Of a stretch of 64,000 nucleotides of DNA, positions 8,285 to 16,860 are shown one piece after another. Position 1 is the stretch's first letter, and every line of letters starts with the position of its first letter. The DNA comes from Terrilactibacillus tamarindi (GTDB lineage: Bacteria > Bacillota > Bacilli > Bacillales > Sporolactobacillaceae): assembly GCF_009718825.1 (NCBI RefSeq), contig NZ_WNHB01000010.1, positions 48,417-112,416 of the forward strand, read 5' to 3'. The translations under genes were made by a program, and so were the position numbers. The notes beneath the pieces are model-generated. The model did not search any database, was not told the origin of the DNA, and saw only the letters and a list, made by a program, of their open reading frames with translations.

Positions 8285-9184
8285 TTATCCACCAACAAAT
8301 CCACCGCCATTAATATGAATGCACTCACCGGTGACATATCTCGATGAATCCGAGGCTAAGTAGACATAAGCATCGGCAAGTTCGAATGGCTGAGCTGCTC
8401 GTTTCATAGGAGCATCAGCCCCAAAACTTGAAGCTTCTTCTGCTGAGAAAGAAGAAACAATTAAAGGCGTCCATACCGGACCTGGTGCAATTTGATTGAC
8501 GCGAATATCTTTCTCAACAAGATTCAAAGCAAGAGCACGTGTAAAGCCAACGATTGCACCTTTTGTTGATGTATAGTCGAGAAGGGTTTTATGTCCTCTA
8601 TAGGCATTCACTGAAGTTGTATTAATAATGGAACTTCCTGGTCCCATGTAAGGAAGAGCTGCTTTTGTTAAGAAGAAAAATGAATAGATATTCGTTCTAA
8701 ATGTATGGTCTAATTGGGCTTCTGAGATGTTTAAAATACTGCGTTGTGGATATTGTACAGCACAGTTATTCACTAATATATCAACCCGCCCAAAAGTGGA
8801 TACAACATGCTGAATGGATTGAACAGAGTTGGCTTCACGTTGAAGATCAGCAGGGATTGCCAAACATCTTCTTCCTAGTTGCTCTATGCGTTGTTTTGTA
8901 AAGGCGGCATCTTCATGCTCATTTAAGTAAATAATAGCGACATCAGCCCCTTCTTTTGCAAAGGCTACAGCTGCAGCGCGCCCAATGCCGCTATCCCCAC
9001 CTGAAATGACCGCAACTTTATTTAACAATTTTTGGGAACCTTTTACATTTGGGTTTTCAAAAATTGGTTTAGGATTCATTAAATATTCCATGCCTGGTTG
9101 GTAATTTTGATGTTGTGGTGGAAAAGTCAAAGGAACTTCTTCGCATTTTTCAGTAGATGAGTAATAGGGGTACTCTGGATACAT
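8285..9184 (-). CDS. short-chain dehydrogenase, general-stress type (YdaD/YhdF-like)
   Basis: An NAD(P)-dependent SDR of about 299 residues. After a Tyr/Pro-rich N-terminal leader of ~45 residues come SGGDSGIGRAAA (cofactor glycine motif), LVNNCAV (NNAG variant with Cys), the catalytic Ser in NTTSVNAYRG and YTSTK (Tyr-x-x-x-Lys). The usual VAPGPVWTPL reads IAPGPVWTPL here. The best start is ATG 9184, 7 bases after GGGAGG; an ATG 15 bases upstream would place that ribosome site inside the gene. The leader and length match the YdaD/YhdF/YhxC stress-protein group; a close paralogue is at 35920. Substrate unknown. Confidence 0.85.
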   Translation of the reverse strand: MYPEYPYYSSTEKCEEVPLTFPPQHQNYQPGMEYLMNPKPIFENPNVKGSQKLLNKVAVISGGDSGIGRAAAVAFAKEGADVAIIYLNEHEDAAFTKQRIEQLGRRCLAIPADLQREANSVQSIQHVVSTFGRVDILVNNCAVQYPQRSILNISEAQLDHTFRTNIYSFFFLTKAALPYMGPGSSIINTTSVNAYRGHKTLLDYTSTKGAIVGFTRALALNLVEKDIRVNQIAPGPVWTPLIVSSFSAEEASSFGADAPMKRAAQPFELADAYVYLASDSSRYVTGECIHINGGGFVGG

Positions 9185-9356
9185 GATTAAACCTCCCATT
9201 GTCTGGATAAAACTACTCTATTCAATATGGGCTGTTAGTGTGATTTTATATTGTTGGAAAATATTTTTAAAATAACCATTGATCATTTAGACATATTTTT
9301 TCCCTGAAACCTATTTTTCGTCAAAATTCTCGTTCATTAGGATGCTTTATTATATG

Positions 9357-9559
9357 TTATCAACAGGTTATAAACAAATTGACCACAGATTACCCACAAT
9401 AAAAAAATGAATTATTAACAGAAACTCTTTGATTTATCCACATTGTACACAGATAAAAAGTAGTTGTACACATTATTAACAATATTAACAGAGTAAAAAC
9501 GTATGTTTTGTGGATAACTATGCGTTATTAATGAAGATTAAAGACTGACTTGTGGAAAA
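9357..9559. promoter_or_regulatory. DnaA-box cluster in a 560-bp AT-rich intergenic region
   Basis: Two perfect DnaA boxes are present: TTATCCACA at 9434-9442 (+) and TGTGGATAA at 9509-9517 (-). One-mismatch boxes are TTATCAACA at 9357-9365, TTACCCACA at 9390-9398 and TGTGGAAAA at 9551-9559. Weaker relatives are TTATAAACA 9368, TTGACCACA 9379, TTATTAACA 9412 and 9473, and TTGTACACA 9443 and 9464. No dnaA, dnaN or rpmH lies nearby, so this is not the usual oriC. It resembles the non-origin DnaA-binding clusters of B. subtilis, which titrate DnaA or control genes. The rest of 9185-9754 holds only the promoters of the divergent flanking genes. Confidence 0.65.
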
Positions 9560-9754
9560 GTAAAGTTTTCGACAAAATTGTTGCTCGTTTTACTAAATTA
9601 AGATATCTGTCTAAAATAAAAGCAAGGTATATATATCGATGGGTAGATCTTCGCGTAGAAAAATATGTTAGACCATAATTTTGAGGAAATCAGGTTTTTA
9701 GTCTAGAAAGTTGCTGACTGGTAGATTTAATTAACTTAGAAAGGATTGAAAGAA

Positions 9755-10621
9755 TTGTCGATCTTAAAAAGAGGAGACACGATTGGATTAATGGCTTGTT
9801 CAGACGGTCGCCCTTTAAAATATAAAGATAAATTGAAGCAATTAGAAACGGTTCTGTCAGAAATGGATCTCGGCGTGGAATGGGCAAGCACCATTTATCA
9901 ACAAAAGGAGTCGCCATTTAGTGGGACGCCAAAAGAAAGAGCGGATGAACTGATGCGGTTGTTTACTTCAGACCATGTAAAAGTTATTTTTGATATCTCT
10001 GGAGGAGATGCGGCAAATCAGATTTTACCTTATTTGGATTTTGATGCAATTAGAAAGCATCCCAAATGGTTTGTTGGTATGAGTGATTTATCTGTTGTTA
10101 ATAATGCCCTACTCACATGTGCAGGCTTACCTACAGTCCATTATGCCATTACCACGTTAATTGGTCAGCATGCTGAGGGACAAAGAGAATGGTTTATTAA
10201 CGCCTTTATGCAAGAAACAGACGTCTTAAAACAGACTGATTTTTCCTATCAATGGCTACGGGGAGAGAGCATGGAAGGGGTCGTTGTTGGTGGAAATTTA
10301 CGTTGCTTCTTAAAATTATCCGGAACACGCTATTTTCCTGAATTAAATCATAAAATTCTTTTTTTAGAAGCATTGGGAGGCAAGACTGCTCGGATGGCAT
10401 CTATGCTATCTCAATTGGAGCAAATAGGGGCTTTTTCCGCATGCAAGGGTATCTTGTTAGGTACTTTTTCTGAGATGCAACAAACAGAACAAAAGCCAAC
10501 CATTGAAGAACTTGTTCATCACATCACAGAAAAATATTATTTACCTATTGCAAAAACGGAACGACTAGGACATGGCAGTGATGCCATTGGAATTCCTATT
10601 GGTTTAAATTTGGCCTTTTAA
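9755..10621 (+). CDS. S66-family LD-carboxypeptidase / MccF-like peptidase
   Basis: A cytosolic serine peptidase of about 288 residues. MSILKRGDTIGLMACSDGRP opens the family's N-terminal strand. WFVGMSDLSV carries the nucleophile Ser; FLEALGG holds the catalytic Glu and GHGSDAIGIPIG the catalytic His near the end. S66 enzymes cleave the L,D-bond of murein tetrapeptides during recycling (LdcA) or self-immunity peptides such as microcin C (MccF). TTG 9755 is preferred because AAAGG ends 9 bases before it; a TTG at 9746 would leave only one base of spacing. Its stop overlaps the stop of the convergent gene by 4 bases. No bacteriocin genes are adjacent, so recycling is the simpler role. Confidence 0.85.
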   Translation: MSILKRGDTIGLMACSDGRPLKYKDKLKQLETVLSEMDLGVEWASTIYQQKESPFSGTPKERADELMRLFTSDHVKVIFDISGGDAANQILPYLDFDAIRKHPKWFVGMSDLSVVNNALLTCAGLPTVHYAITTLIGQHAEGQREWFINAFMQETDVLKQTDFSYQWLRGESMEGVVVGGNLRCFLKLSGTRYFPELNHKILFLEALGGKTARMASMLSQLEQIGAFSACKGILLGTFSEMQQTEQKPTIEELVHHITEKYYLPIAKTERLGHGSDAIGIPIGLNLAF

Positions 10622-11322
10622 TCTTGCAACACAGAATACGGTACTTTCATGTGAATAATCCCATTCGAGTAAGGGGCAATTTGATAAAGTTGAAAAACCA
10701 TTACAAACCCATCCTTATAAAAATAAAATTGATCTTTTTTTGTATCGATCCCTTTAAATTCATCTAAAAATATATCGTATCGTCCAGACTCTTTCAGCTC
10801 AATCAATTGTTTTTTAATATAACGATTCACTTTATCGACTTGTTTTGGTGTCCGGACAATATCATCAAGATGATATCTTTTTCCGTTATTGGTATTGTAG
10901 TTGTACACTTCTTCATACGTATTGCCATGAGCTCCACCTGTGAATGTGGAATCTAAGAATGAGACACTTAAACGGTGATCCTGGTTGTATCTTATAATTG
11001 GTTTTGTCATGGCATAGTACGGACCAGGAATGCCGATTAATTTATCATGTTCATACTGTTCTTTTACCTTCTCATCTTCTTTTTTAATACGTTTTGCGTG
11101 ATTCAGAAAGGATTGATTGATCTTATTTTTAACGTTTTTATTTTTAATACCTGCTGTGATAACAGGATATTGAATGTCATTAGCCAACTCTTTGATTTTT
11201 ATCACAACAGCGTTAGTTCTAGCTGCCTTAGATTGATTAAGGGGACAAAATACCATAAACAAGAAGAGCATTGAAAGTGTTATACACAAGACAAGCCTTC
11301 TTTGTTTTGATTTATGACACAT
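10618..11322 (-). CDS. secreted or membrane-anchored DUF4163/DUF3298 (RsiV-PdaC-like) protein
   Basis: About 234 residues from ATG 11322 (ribosome site AAAGGA 10 bases upstream). Two more ATGs at 11355 and 11379 lack good sites. A hydrophobic segment LVLCITLSMLFLFMVF is followed by QSKAARTN, a signal peptide or anchor. The mature part has YPVITAGIKN, then SFLDSTFTGGAHGNTY and a C-terminal YQIAPYSNGIIHMKVPY. This last segment is the DUF3298 core also found in RsiV, PdaC and related extracytoplasmic domains. It probably binds a cell-wall fragment or lysozyme-like ligand outside the membrane. No sigma factor is adjacent. Confidence 0.75.
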   Translation of the reverse strand: MCHKSKQRRLVLCITLSMLFLFMVFCPLNQSKAARTNAVVIKIKELANDIQYPVITAGIKNKNVKNKINQSFLNHAKRIKKEDEKVKEQYEHDKLIGIPGPYYAMTKPIIRYNQDHRLSVSFLDSTFTGGAHGNTYEEVYNYNTNNGKRYHLDDIVRTPKQVDKVNRYIKKQLIELKESGRYDIFLDEFKGIDTKKDQFYFYKDGFVMVFQLYQIAPYSNGIIHMKVPYSVLQD

Positions 11323-11461
11323 GAGGGCAACGTCCTTTCTTACGTTATATGACATACTATCCCCATTTATATGAGGCACATGAATCGTTTTAAATGGTAA
11401 TTTAAGCTAAAATAAGAAGGGTGAGATCATTCATTATCACTTTTTTCGGGAGGAATAAAAG

Positions 11462-11755
11462 ATGATTATTATTCATGCATTATTCAAAGTAAAACCTGAA
11501 CAACGTGAAGGTTTTCTTGTTGAAACGAAACCTTTAATAGCAGGATCTAAGGGAGAAGAAGGGAATATTAGTTATAATCTTTTTGAAGATGTCTCAAACC
11601 CAAATACGTTTATTGTAGTTGAAGAATGGAAAAATGAAGAAGCAGTTAAAATTCACAATCAAGAACCCCACTTTAGGGCATTTGGCGAAAAGTCTGGAGA
11701 ATTTTTATTAGAACCAATGAAAGTGACCACCTACAGAGGCGAGGAAGTTAAATAA
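11462..11755 (+). CDS. small antibiotic-biosynthesis monooxygenase (ABM) domain protein
   Basis: A 97-residue single ABM domain (dimeric ferredoxin-like barrel) of the putative quinol monooxygenase YgiN type. It opens MIIIHALFKVKPEQREGF, shows GEEGNISYNLFED, then FIVVEEWKNEEAVKIH and HFRAFGEK. GGGAGG precedes ATG 11462 by 8 bases. Such proteins oxidise quinols or small aromatic compounds, or scavenge. It is monocistronic with a strong terminator. Confidence 0.8.
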   Translation: MIIIHALFKVKPEQREGFLVETKPLIAGSKGEEGNISYNLFEDVSNPNTFIVVEEWKNEEAVKIHNQEPHFRAFGEKSGEFLLEPMKVTTYRGEEVK

Positions 11756-11773
11756 TATGTGGTAAGTTCATAT

Positions 11774-11830
11774 AGCTCCACTTATCTGAATGAGAGTTTC
11801 CTCTCCTTTTTTCAGAAGTGGAGCTTTTTC
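11774..11830 (+). terminator. terminator of the ABM gene
   Basis: AGCTCCACTT-TCTGA pairs with TCAG-AAGTGGAGCT across a short inner hairpin, then TTTTTC. Confidence 0.75.
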
Positions 11831-11844
11831 TTGTGATAAGAAAT

Positions 11845-12156
11845 CTACATATAAAATAACTTATAAAAACACATTAAAACATACAAGCCAATTCCTGTTA
11901 ACATACAAGGGAAAGCAGCCATAAAAAGATGCATAGCCCAAGCAATATCAGGATGCTCATCTTGAGAGTTTGATTTTATAGAGTGGATGACTGCAGATAC
12001 GCATAATGATAATATCACTAAAATGAGAAGAAATATGGAGAAAGCACCAGAAGCACTTAATAACGAATCAAAGCTTCTTTTATAGATCGCATAAAAAACC
12101 GATATAATCACTAAGACGACACCTATAAAAATGGATCGATACAAAGAGAACACCAC
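11845..12156 (-). CDS. three-helix membrane protein of unknown function
   Basis: A 103-residue protein with hydrophobic segments at about 6-26, 36-58 and 74-98, separated by short charged loops (YKRSFDS and SNSQDEHPD). It has no catalytic motif. The size and layout recall small DUF-type membrane proteins of Bacillales. No operon partner. The 230 bases up to 12388 hold nothing beyond the divergent promoters. Confidence 0.6.
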   Translation of the reverse strand: MVFSLYRSIFIGVVLVIISVFYAIYKRSFDSLLSASGAFSIFLLILVILSLCVSAVIHSIKSNSQDEHPDIAWAMHLFMAAFPCMLTGIGLYVLMCFYKLFYM

Positions 12157-12388
12157 CTAACCAGAAAATGAAATATTATTATCTTTTATTAGATAATATA
12201 TCCAAAAGTTAGGAGAACCACACATGTGATTAAAGGTGAATGCCTTCAATTATTTCCTCGTCCAAAAAATACTCCTAGTAAACAAATGGGTATTATAAAA
12301 TTTTTAACTTACTTTTCGTCATACTTTCAGTATATAATTTATAATAGAATCCAACATACATGTTAGTTAAGTCCGGAGGTTATTTATT

Positions 12389-12949
12389 ATGAGAAGAAGT
12401 TTTGTCATTTTACATGGGTTAGGTGGGAGTGGGACTGCTCACTGGCAGACTTGGCTATATAAGCAATTGGTGAATAAAGGAGAAACAGTCTATTATCCTT
12501 CATTTCCCGAAAAACAGCATCCAAATAAAGAAAAGTGGCTCCAAATATTGAAAGCCTTAATGGATGAAATACCAAAAGATGAAGAAATTATCGTCGTTAC
12601 CCATAGTTTAGGCTGCATATTATGGTTCCATTATGCCGTCTTAACAAATCGGAAAGTAAGCCGTGTTATTTTAGTCGCTCCACCATCACCATATAGCAAA
12701 GTTGAGGAAATCCAGTCATTTTATCCCGTACCAGACAATTTAAGTGATGTTTGCTTAGTTGCCAAGAAAACACAGCTTATTGTCTCTACGAATGATCCCT
12801 ATTGCCCGATAGAGGACGCAAAAAAATATTTAGATTGCGGTGCAATATCTACTGTTCTAAAGAACAAAGGGCATATTAATATTGAATCCGGATTCGGTCC
12901 TTGGCAATGGATTTTAGATCAGTGTTTAAACGATCCAGTCGCACAATAG
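12389..12949 (+). CDS. RBBP9/YdeN-family serine hydrolase
   Basis: A compact alpha/beta hydrolase of 186 residues: FVILHGLGGSGTAHWQTWL at the oxyanion region, nucleophile Ser in VVTHSLGC, catalytic Asp in STNDPYCP and His in NKGHINIESGFG. This order and size match RBBP9/YdeN. The natural substrate is unknown for most members. ATG 12389 follows GGAGG. Confidence 0.85.
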   Translation: MRRSFVILHGLGGSGTAHWQTWLYKQLVNKGETVYYPSFPEKQHPNKEKWLQILKALMDEIPKDEEIIVVTHSLGCILWFHYAVLTNRKVSRVILVAPPSPYSKVEEIQSFYPVPDNLSDVCLVAKKTQLIVSTNDPYCPIEDAKKYLDCGAISTVLKNKGHINIESGFGPWQWILDQCLNDPVAQ

Positions 12950-12992
12950 TATCTTAGCATTACATGAAGTATTCGTTAATAGGAATGAGTCA

Positions 12993-13538
12993 CTAATGGA
13001 TAATCTTGAATTTTGAATAAGGAAAGTAGCGCAGATTCACTTTTCCAACAACATTCTTCATATCAATAAAACCAATCTGGCGGCTGTCAAAACTATACAA
13101 GCGATTATCTCCCATAACAAACAATTTATCTTTCGGCACTTCGATGGTTCCCTTATCAGGGAAATCATTTGTTAATAAACCAGAAAGGATTTTCTTCTTG
13201 TTTTCATTTAAAAAGGGCTCTTTGACAGCGTGTCCATTTACATGCAAGACATCGTTTCGGTAATCAATTCGATCACCTGGAAGTCCAATGATGCGTTTTA
13301 CAAAATCTTTATGTTTTGTGGCATGGAAAATGATAATATCAAATCGCTCTGGCTTACTTAAATGATAATCCGTTTTATTAACAATCAGTCGATTGCCATC
13401 TTGTAAAGTCGGCATCATAGATTGACCTTCAACAACATAATTAGTAAAAATAAGATTTCGAAGGAGAAGAGCTATGATAATGGCACAACCGATGGCAAGC
13501 ACCCATCGAGTGATATTATTTGATTTTGACACATACAT
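12993..13538 (-). CDS. sipS: type I signal peptidase
   Basis: A 181-residue SPase I with one N-terminal membrane helix (WVLAIGCAIIIALLLRNLIF). The catalytic Ser is in VEGQSMMPTL, the general-base Lys in FVKRIIGLPGDRI and box E in VMGDNRLYSFDSRQIG. It removes signal peptides from Sec and Tat substrates at the outer membrane face. Length and boxes fit the SipS/T/U/V group of Bacilli; which paralogue cannot be told. Confidence 0.92.
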   Translation of the reverse strand: MYVSKSNNITRWVLAIGCAIIIALLLRNLIFTNYVVEGQSMMPTLQDGNRLIVNKTDYHLSKPERFDIIIFHATKHKDFVKRIIGLPGDRIDYRNDVLHVNGHAVKEPFLNENKKKILSGLLTNDFPDKGTIEVPKDKLFVMGDNRLYSFDSRQIGFIDMKNVVGKVNLRYFPYSKFKIIH

Positions 13539-13746
13539 ACCCCCGATTGATCATATAGTTTGTCAATTAAACTATTTGTTTATAGAATATATTCTAGATA
13601 TCTAGATTTAAGTATTAAGATAGTTTAAATGATTGATAGCCTATTTCTCTAATGAATAGCTATAATTTACCATGATTGAATAGAGACATACAAGAAATGA
13701 TCACGATATAATTAAGAGAAATTTAGCTTTTTGAACAACTATAAGT

Positions 13747-13898
13747 GCGTGTTCAAAAAGGTGACAAATTAGAAGCAAGAAGATCAAGGCGGCGCCGTTT
13801 TGAGGACCGGAATGTAGGTTTCTACTACATGAGGACCGGAAAAACAAGCCAACGCCGAGATTCGTAGCTTATCATTTGGTGACTTTTTGAACAACCTC
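13747..13898. repeat. structured GTTCAAAAA/GGTGAC repeat, short copy
   Basis: The left end carries GTTCAAAAAGGTGAC and the right end GGTGACTTTTTGAAC. The outer nine bases are inverted while GGTGAC stands in the same orientation at both ends. The inside holds GAGGACCGG twice around an ATGTAG/CTACAT hairpin. Compared with the copies at 47217 and 47438 it lacks the middle part with the two further GGA-loop hairpins. The rest of 13539-13944 is AT-rich promoter DNA. Confidence 0.75.
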
Positions 13899-13944
13899 TT
13901 AGGGATCTTACTATTCACTTACCTCTTGAAAGGATGATAGGCCA

Positions 13945-14772
13945 GTGGAATGCCAGACGACTAAAGCAAGGGTATATTATGAAACAATTGGTGAAGGTAT
14001 GCCTGTATTAATGATTCATGGCTTTAATCCTGACCATCATTTAATGAAAGGCTGTATGGAGCCTATTTTTAAGAAGATAGCGGGTTATAGACGTATATAC
14101 ATAGATCTTCCTGGTATGGGGAAGACGACGGATTGTGAGAAGGTAAATGGTTCAGATGATGTATTGGATGTGTTAATCGAATTTATTCATTCGGTTATTC
14201 CCGAGGGACCATTTTTAATTGCGGGAGAATCTTATGGTGGTTATTTGACTCGCGGCATTATTTCTAAAATGAAGGACCGTATACGAGGTGCTGTTTTTAT
14301 TTGTCCAATGATTATTCCTAGTATGGATGAGAGAGATTTACCTTCACATACGGTTATTTACGAAGATCATGCCTTTTTACAAACATTAAAACAACGTCAA
14401 CAAGACATCTTTAGAACATCAAACGTTGTACTCGATGAATATAATTGGAAACGATTAAAGGCTGAGATATTGGACGGGTGTCTGCTTGCTGATAAATCTG
14501 TTTTAAAAAGATTAAAAAGTCAGTATGCCTTCTCATTCCAAGTTGATGAAGCTATCGGTTCATTTGATAAACCGACGTTATTCTTATTAGGTAGGCAAGA
14601 TTCAACAGTTGGTTATAAGGATGCTTTAGGCATAGAAAAAAGATATACGAGAGCAACGACAGTCGTTCTTGATCGAGCAGGACATAATCTCCAAATTGAG
14701 CAGAGTATGTTATTTGAAGCTTTAGTTGAAGAATGGCTCAATCGGGTAGATGAAGATATAAATCATACATGA
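13945..14772 (+). CDS. alpha/beta hydrolase
   Basis: A 275-residue hydrolase starting at GTG 13945 behind AAAGGA. VLMIHGFNPDH forms the oxyanion turn, the nucleophile Ser is in IAGESYGGY, the acid is in LGRQDSTVGY and the catalytic His in DRAGHNLQIE. A cap-domain region (about residues 125-200) separates them. It resembles the BioH/proline-iminopeptidase-like group of esterases. Monocistronic, with its own terminator. Confidence 0.82.
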   Translation: MECQTTKARVYYETIGEGMPVLMIHGFNPDHHLMKGCMEPIFKKIAGYRRIYIDLPGMGKTTDCEKVNGSDDVLDVLIEFIHSVIPEGPFLIAGESYGGYLTRGIISKMKDRIRGAVFICPMIIPSMDERDLPSHTVIYEDHAFLQTLKQRQQDIFRTSNVVLDEYNWKRLKAEILDGCLLADKSVLKRLKSQYAFSFQVDEAIGSFDKPTLFLLGRQDSTVGYKDALGIEKRYTRATTVVLDRAGHNLQIEQSMLFEALVEEWLNRVDEDINHT

Positions 14773-14779
14773 ATAAGTA

Positions 14780-14825
14780 AAATCACGTAGTGTCTAGTTA
14801 TTGGACTTACGTGATTTTATTTTTT
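14780..14825 (+). terminator. terminator after the hydrolase gene
   Basis: AAAATCACGTA and TACGTGATTTT form an 11-bp stem followed by ATTTTTT; it can also serve nsrR on the other strand. Confidence 0.8.
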
Positions 14826-14863
14826 AAATAAATGAATTAAGTGGAGATGCATTTCGAATCATT

Positions 14864-15310
14864 TTACCCATGAAGTGAACTTACAATCATGTTTTGTAAT
14901 AATTGACGATCCCCTAATACGTCTTCCAATGTATATTTATCTAAAGTGGCTAGAAATTGATTCACCGCTTCATTTAGAATGGCTTGATAGCCGCAAACAG
15001 GGGTAATAAAGCATTGGTTATTTTCTCTATTAAAACATTCAACTAAATGAAAATGGTCTTCCGTATGTCTGATGACCCAGCCTATATTAATATCCTTAGG
15101 AGCTTTAGATAAGTAAATTCCTCCGTTTCTACCTCGTACAGTTGTAATTAACTCTAGTTTTCCTAACTGATGAACAACCTTCATCAAGTGGTTTTTAGAT
15201 ATATGGAAGGAAATAGATAATTCTTCAATATTAACTTTCCTTTCTTTAGGTAGTGCTCCAAGTGCAATGAGAACACGTAATGAATAGTCACTGAATTGTG
15301 TTAACTTCAT
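14864..15310 (-). CDS. nsrR: NsrR, nitric-oxide-sensing Rrf2-family repressor
   Basis: A 148-residue Rrf2 regulator. The winged helix (about residues 1-60) contains ISKNHLMKVVHQLG, and the wing is VRGRNGGIYL. Three cysteines in ECFNRENNQC-FITPVC have spacing C-x7-C-x5-C, the [2Fe-2S] ligand pattern of NsrR. NO destroys the cluster and releases DNA. It is divergent from hmp, its classic target, with a matching operator in the shared intergenic region. Confidence 0.92.
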   Translation of the reverse strand: MKLTQFSDYSLRVLIALGALPKERKVNIEELSISFHISKNHLMKVVHQLGKLELITTVRGRNGGIYLSKAPKDINIGWVIRHTEDHFHLVECFNRENNQCFITPVCGYQAILNEAVNQFLATLDKYTLEDVLGDRQLLQNMIVSSLHG

Positions 15311-15396
15311 AAAATCACCTCATATTACATAGTATACTTTTTTTTACTACGCGCTGTATACATAAACAAATGTTCATAACATTGTCACCGAAAAAG

Positions 15397-15413
15397 ATGT
15401 ATATTAAATACAT
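15397..15413. promoter_or_regulatory. NsrR operator upstream of hmp
   Basis: ATGTATATTAAATACAT is an inverted repeat (ATGTAT/ATACAT) that fits the AT-rich NsrR site. It lies 56 bases before the hmp start, in the nsrR-hmp intergenic region. Confidence 0.75.
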
Positions 15414-15468
15414 GTTATATGTGATAATAGTCATAGACAATAAATTTTTGAGAAAGAGGGTATTCTTT

Positions 15469-16677
15469 ATGGATGCAAAAACTATTGCAATTATAAAATC
15501 AACCGTTCCTGTATTAGAAAGTAAGGGAGAAGAAATCATCATAGCTTTTTATAAGCACTTATTAGAGACAAATCCTGAGCTCAAAAATGTTTTTAATCAA
15601 ACAAATCAAAAACGGTTAACTCAACCGCGTGCTTTAGCACAAATGGTCTATCAAGCGGCAAAAAATATCGATCAATTAGAAGCCCTTTTACCATCCGTAA
15701 AATTAGTAGCAGAAAAACACCGAAGTTTAGGTATTAAACCAGAACAATATCCTATTGTTGGTGAGAACCTTTTATGGGCTATAAAGCATGTTTTAAAAGA
15801 TGCTGCAACAGATGAAATTATCCATGCATGGGCAGAAGCATACGGACAAATAGCAGATGTTTTTATATCCATTGAAAATGGATTAAGAGAAGAAGTCACG
15901 AAAAAAGGCGGTTGGGATGATTTTGCACCGTTTAAAGTAGCTGACATAAAACAAGAAAGTTCAATTATAAAATCATTTTACTTAAAACCTGAATCTGGCC
16001 AGCCACTTCCTCTTTATCAACCAGGCCAATATATTAGCATAAGAGTCCGTATTCCAGGATCTGATTATACTCAAATCCGACAATATAGTTTATCTGATGT
16101 ACCAAATAAAGATTATTTTAGAATAAGTGTTAAAAGGGAAAAAGGAAGAGAACAGTATCCAGATGGTTTGATTTCGAATTACTTGCATAGTCAAATAAAG
16201 CCTGGTGATACGCTTGAAGTGAGCGCTCCCGCTGGAGAGTTTACAATGAAAACATCCGATAAACCGATTGTTTTCATCAGTGCTGGAATAGGACAAACTC
16301 CTTTATTGTCAATGGTTAAACAAGTCATTAATGAAAATCCAGAACGCCATATAACATGGATTCATTCTGCTAAAGATGCAGACAAACTAGCGTTTAAAGA
16401 AGAATTAACAAAACTAAAAGTCAAAGCACCACAACTTAATGTTCATATTGCCTTATCTCAAGATAAAAATGAATATGAAGATATAAAAAGATATGGCAGA
16501 ATAGATAGTGAGTGGCTTAAACAATTGATTGAGGACAAAGATTCAGATTATTATTTCTGTGGACCAACAACGTTTATGCATCAAATTAATCAAATATTAA
16601 CGGGCTGGAACGTTCCTGAATCGCAAATACACTACGAATTTTTTGGACCTAAAGAAGAATTAACACCCATAGGATAA
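15469..16677 (+). CDS. hmp: flavohaemoglobin, nitric oxide dioxygenase
   Basis: Converts NO plus O2 to nitrate using NAD(P)H and FAD. The ~402 residues from ATG 15469 (ribosome site AGAGGG) show three parts. The globin domain has the proximal His in VAEKHRSLGI. The FAD domain has IRQYSLSDVP. The NAD domain has ISAGIGQTPLLSM and YYFCGPTTFM, ending in HYEFFGP. A frame-open ATG at 15370 would add 33 residues through the operator and is rejected. Control by the adjacent NsrR is strongly implied by the palindrome at 15397. Confidence 0.95.
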   Translation: MDAKTIAIIKSTVPVLESKGEEIIIAFYKHLLETNPELKNVFNQTNQKRLTQPRALAQMVYQAAKNIDQLEALLPSVKLVAEKHRSLGIKPEQYPIVGENLLWAIKHVLKDAATDEIIHAWAEAYGQIADVFISIENGLREEVTKKGGWDDFAPFKVADIKQESSIIKSFYLKPESGQPLPLYQPGQYISIRVRIPGSDYTQIRQYSLSDVPNKDYFRISVKREKGREQYPDGLISNYLHSQIKPGDTLEVSAPAGEFTMKTSDKPIVFISAGIGQTPLLSMVKQVINENPERHITWIHSAKDADKLAFKEELTKLKVKAPQLNVHIALSQDKNEYEDIKRYGRIDSEWLKQLIEDKDSDYYFCGPTTFMHQINQILTGWNVPESQIHYEFFGPKEELTPIG

Positions 16678-16718
16678 TAAGACCAATGTTATGTAGTATG
16701 GAAAATGAATAGTTTAGA

Positions 16719-16753
16719 CGAGACATTCTGAATGATAGAATGTCTCGTTTTTT
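16719..16753 (+). terminator. hmp terminator
   Basis: ACGAGACATTCT pairs with AGAATGTCTCGT, then TTTTTTT. Confidence 0.9.
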
Positions 16754-16860
16754 TAACATAAGGGCATATGTGTGAATTATTTTTAAAAATGGATATTTTT
16801 AAGTTATGATATAAAAAAGGCGTTCGATCTATAGAAATACGATACAAAGGGGATGTATTT

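Noticed and set aside
9357..9559. Chromosomal origin (oriC)
   Set aside because: No dnaA, dnaN, recF, gyrB or rpmH on either side; reported only as a DnaA-box cluster.
9746..9755. TTG 9746 as start of the S66 peptidase
   Set aside because: The AAAGG site ends one base before it; TTG 9755 has proper spacing.
15370..15468. N-terminal extension of Hmp
   Set aside because: It would run through the NsrR operator and lacks a ribosome site; ATG 15469 matches the normal Hmp start.
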